This document shows positions 62,611 through 64,000 of a stretch of DNA of 64,000 nucleotides, piece after piece (position 1 is the first letter of the stretch; every line of letters begins with the position of its first letter). The notes under the pieces are model-generated. The model saw nothing but the letters and a program-made list of their open reading frames with translations, was not told where the DNA came from and made no database searches. Position numbers and translations under genes: made by a program. This DNA comes from Anaerotruncus sp. G3(2012) (GTDB lineage Bacteria; Bacillota; Clostridia; Oscillospirales; Ruminococcaceae), in assembly GCF_000403395.2 (NCBI RefSeq), contig NZ_KE159680.1:5001-69000 (forward strand), read 5' to 3'.

Positions 62611-62646
62611 AGGAGGGTCCGGGTTTCATCCCGGACCCTCCTTTTC
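62611..62646 (+). terminator. terminator of padR-DUF2812
   Basis: A perfect 13-bp stem AGGAGGGTCCGGG/CCCGGACCCTCCT is followed by TTTC. Confidence 0.8.
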
Positions 62647-62889
62647 AGGGTGCTTTGGGTTCCAGACCCCAATACCGTCCTCGCTGCCCGGCAAACGCCG
62701 AAACGCACTTACGCGGACAGGAGCCTCCTGAAACAGTTTCCAGAGACTGTTTGAAAAGTCAAAGCGTCCGCCTTTTTTGACAAAAGCGGCATCTGTTGTG
62801 CCGGAACTGCGTGGGATACAGAAAGATTCTTCCCCTAGCAGTTGTTTTTCTTACAAAAAAACGACATTTTCTTTCTTTTCAAGCAAGCC

Positions 62890-63558
62890 CTAATCCATGA
62901 CTGGCAGGATTTCCTGATAGACCGCGCAATATTTCGGCGGGATTGCCTTATCCAGATGGCAGCTGCCGAAATACCAGCGTTTGAACTGCACCGTCTCGGA
63001 AATCTCATTGAGAAATGCCAGCAGCAGGTTGATCTGCATCTGTTCCCGGTCGAGGAATTTGTTGACAGTCGGGGCGACACTGTGGGTGATGATATAATCC
63101 ACCTGCTGGTTGAGCGACGCAAGGGTTTCCCGCGCATGTGCCAGCTCTTCGGCAGAAGGCAGTTCGCGGCTCCACCAGGTTTCCCCCTCAACCCGGATAT
63201 CCATATCGGTGCTCTCCCCTCCGCCCAGTGCGAAGACGCGTTTCCCCTCAATCTCATAGCACTCACCGCGCAGGAGCTGGCAGCAGTTCCCGCTCACCCG
63301 GCGCACCTGCCCGCCATAAAGCGTTTCCTCCGGATAGCCGGACAGCAGGTCGATGTTGTCATGGGTGCCCTCGACAAACAAAATCTGATAAGGGCGTTTC
63401 CCGAGCCAGTCAAGCAGCCGAAGCTCTTTTGGGGAGCCGTCCCACAAAAATCCGAAATCCCCGCAGACCAGCAGAATATCCCCTTTTTTCAGCTGTTTTG
63501 CGGCCCGTCCTTTTAACCGGCGAATATCCGCATGGATGTCGCCCGTCACATAGAGCAT
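62890..63558 (-). CDS. metallophosphoesterase
   Basis: The 222-aa cytosolic protein has 'MLYVTGDIHADIRRL' (DxH), 'LLVCGDFGFLWDG' (GDxG), 'VEGTHDN' (GTHD in place of GNHD), 'ITHSVAP' and 'YFGSCHLDK' (GHxH-like). It is shorter than YkuE types and lacks a signal peptide. The pattern matches a group of small calcineurin-like phosphoesterases of unknown substrate. AGGGG lies before the ATG. A gene ending at 63594 lies 35 bp upstream on the same strand and may be in one operon. Confidence 0.82.
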   Translation of the reverse strand: MLYVTGDIHADIRRLKGRAAKQLKKGDILLVCGDFGFLWDGSPKELRLLDWLGKRPYQILFVEGTHDNIDLLSGYPEETLYGGQVRRVSGNCCQLLRGECYEIEGKRVFALGGGESTDMDIRVEGETWWSRELPSAEELAHARETLASLNQQVDYIITHSVAPTVNKFLDREQMQINLLLAFLNEISETVQFKRWYFGSCHLDKAIPPKYCAVYQEILPVMD

Positions 63559-63593
63559 TGCATATACCCCTTTTCGCAGAAATTTTCAGCCGG

Positions 63594-64000
63594 TCAGCCG
63601 GCCAGCAGAGCGGCCACATCTTCCCCGGAATAGACCGAATATTGCAGGCTTCCATCGAGGTCAAGCAGCTCTTCCAGTGAGCTCCATGTGCCTGCATCCC
63701 CATTTTTCAGCGGGCTGACATAGCCGCTGATGACGCCATTCCCAGTCCGGGTGAATGAAACCAGACTGGAATAGTCCCCCTCGCACTCGAACAGAAGCAG
63801 CGCGTTGTTTTGCCACCCCTTCGGCATCGGATAGGACTTCCCAAACGAAACCAGTGTGGCAGAAGCAAGTGTCACTGTACCGTACCCCGCGTTCACCATC
63901 GAGGAAAACAGGGTGCTGTTGATCCGGCTGTTGACAACTTCCCGGATGTTGTCGGGAAGTTCAGCGGTTTCGCGGTCGGTCAACTGGTCCAGAATTTCGA
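63594..64000 (-). CDS. unrecognised protein, 5' end outside window
   Basis: The frame is open to the right edge: the last bases read as Glu-Ile-Leu-Asp-Gln before a TTG. The visible 130-odd residues are beta-rich with 'GYGTVTLASATLVSFGKSYPMPKGWQNNALLLFECEGDYSSLVSFTRTGNGVISGYVSPL'. No family is recognised. The phosphoesterase gene follows 35 bp downstream. Confidence 0.6.
   Translation of the reverse strand, partial: EILDQLTDRETAELPDNIREVVNSRINSTLFSSMVNAGYGTVTLASATLVSFGKSYPMPKGWQNNALLLFECEGDYSSLVSFTRTGNGVISGYVSPLKNGDAGTWSSLEELLDLDGSLQYSVYSGEDVAALLAG

Overview
This window carries the chromosomal replication origin of a Gram-positive anaerobe with a mid-range GC content. It is most likely a member of the class Clostridia, probably Oscillospirales (the Oscillospiraceae/Ruminococcaceae group). 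The lineage call is an inference. It rests on the dnaA-dnaN-yaaA-recF-remB-gyrB-gyrA arm facing the rpmH-rnpA-yidD-yidC-khpB-mnmE-mnmG-rsmG-noc-parA-parB arm, a type III glutamine synthetase, a Noc protein, AGGAGG-type ribosome binding sites and sigma-A promoters with 17-18 bp spacers. No prophage, CRISPR array, rRNA operon or complete insertion sequence was found.

Layout, left to right. 1-8.4 kb: accessory and nitrogen genes on mixed strands (truncated PH-domain membrane protein, FkbM-like protein, glnA type III, asnA, small membrane and acetyltransferase genes). 8.4-13.5 kb: a ChrB-like protein under a tight operator-promoter, lepA, hemW and a phosphoesterase. 13.6-18.7 kb: a LysR regulator divergent from glutaminase, an AGCS symporter and a PLP racemase. 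18.8-22.3 kb: a three-gene biotin-dependent carboxyltransferase operon. 22.4-28.5 kb: a hexuronate divergon (lacI-uxaC against uxaB-uxaA) with two operators. 28.7-29.9 kb: a lipoprotein and a small aromatic-acid-exporter-like protein. 30.2-40.1 kb: the leftward replication and topoisomerase arm, with oriC (DnaA boxes and a five-copy DnaA-trio) between dnaN and dnaA. 40.8-52.6 kb: the rightward arm, from ribosomal protein L34 through membrane insertion, tRNA modification and chromosome partitioning to serS. 52.8-64 kb: acyl-ACP thioesterase, tRNA-Met and tRNA-Glu, a Na/Pi symporter, a radical-SAM-like/glycosyltransferase fusion, a polysaccharide deacetylase, NUDIX, M14 peptidase, PadR-DUF2812, a phosphoesterase and a truncated gene.

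How the parts fit together. Most genes on both sides of oriC are co-directional with replication. ParA, ParB and four parS-like sites (44.0, 47.1, 49.3 and 60.4 kb) form the chromosome segregation system. One parS lies at the tip of a transcription terminator and another overlaps a start codon. Glutamine synthetase, asparagine synthetase and glutaminase set amide-nitrogen flux. UxaC, UxaB and UxaA take hexuronates to 2-keto-3-deoxygluconate; its kinase and aldolase are not in the window. The carboxyltransferase operon has 12S-like, 1.3S-like and 5S-like subunits and no membrane pump subunit.

Two dispersed repeat families punctuate the intergenic regions: a terminator-bearing repeat (four copies, one extended by a 243-bp tandem array) and a short element with terminal inverted repeats (three copies, two of them inverted around lepA). 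The most unusual locus is the AT-rich fusion gene at 56.8-58.6 kb. Its radical SAM-like domain lacks the normal cysteine motif, and its leader has nested palindromes that can alternate with a hairpin covering the ribosome binding site.
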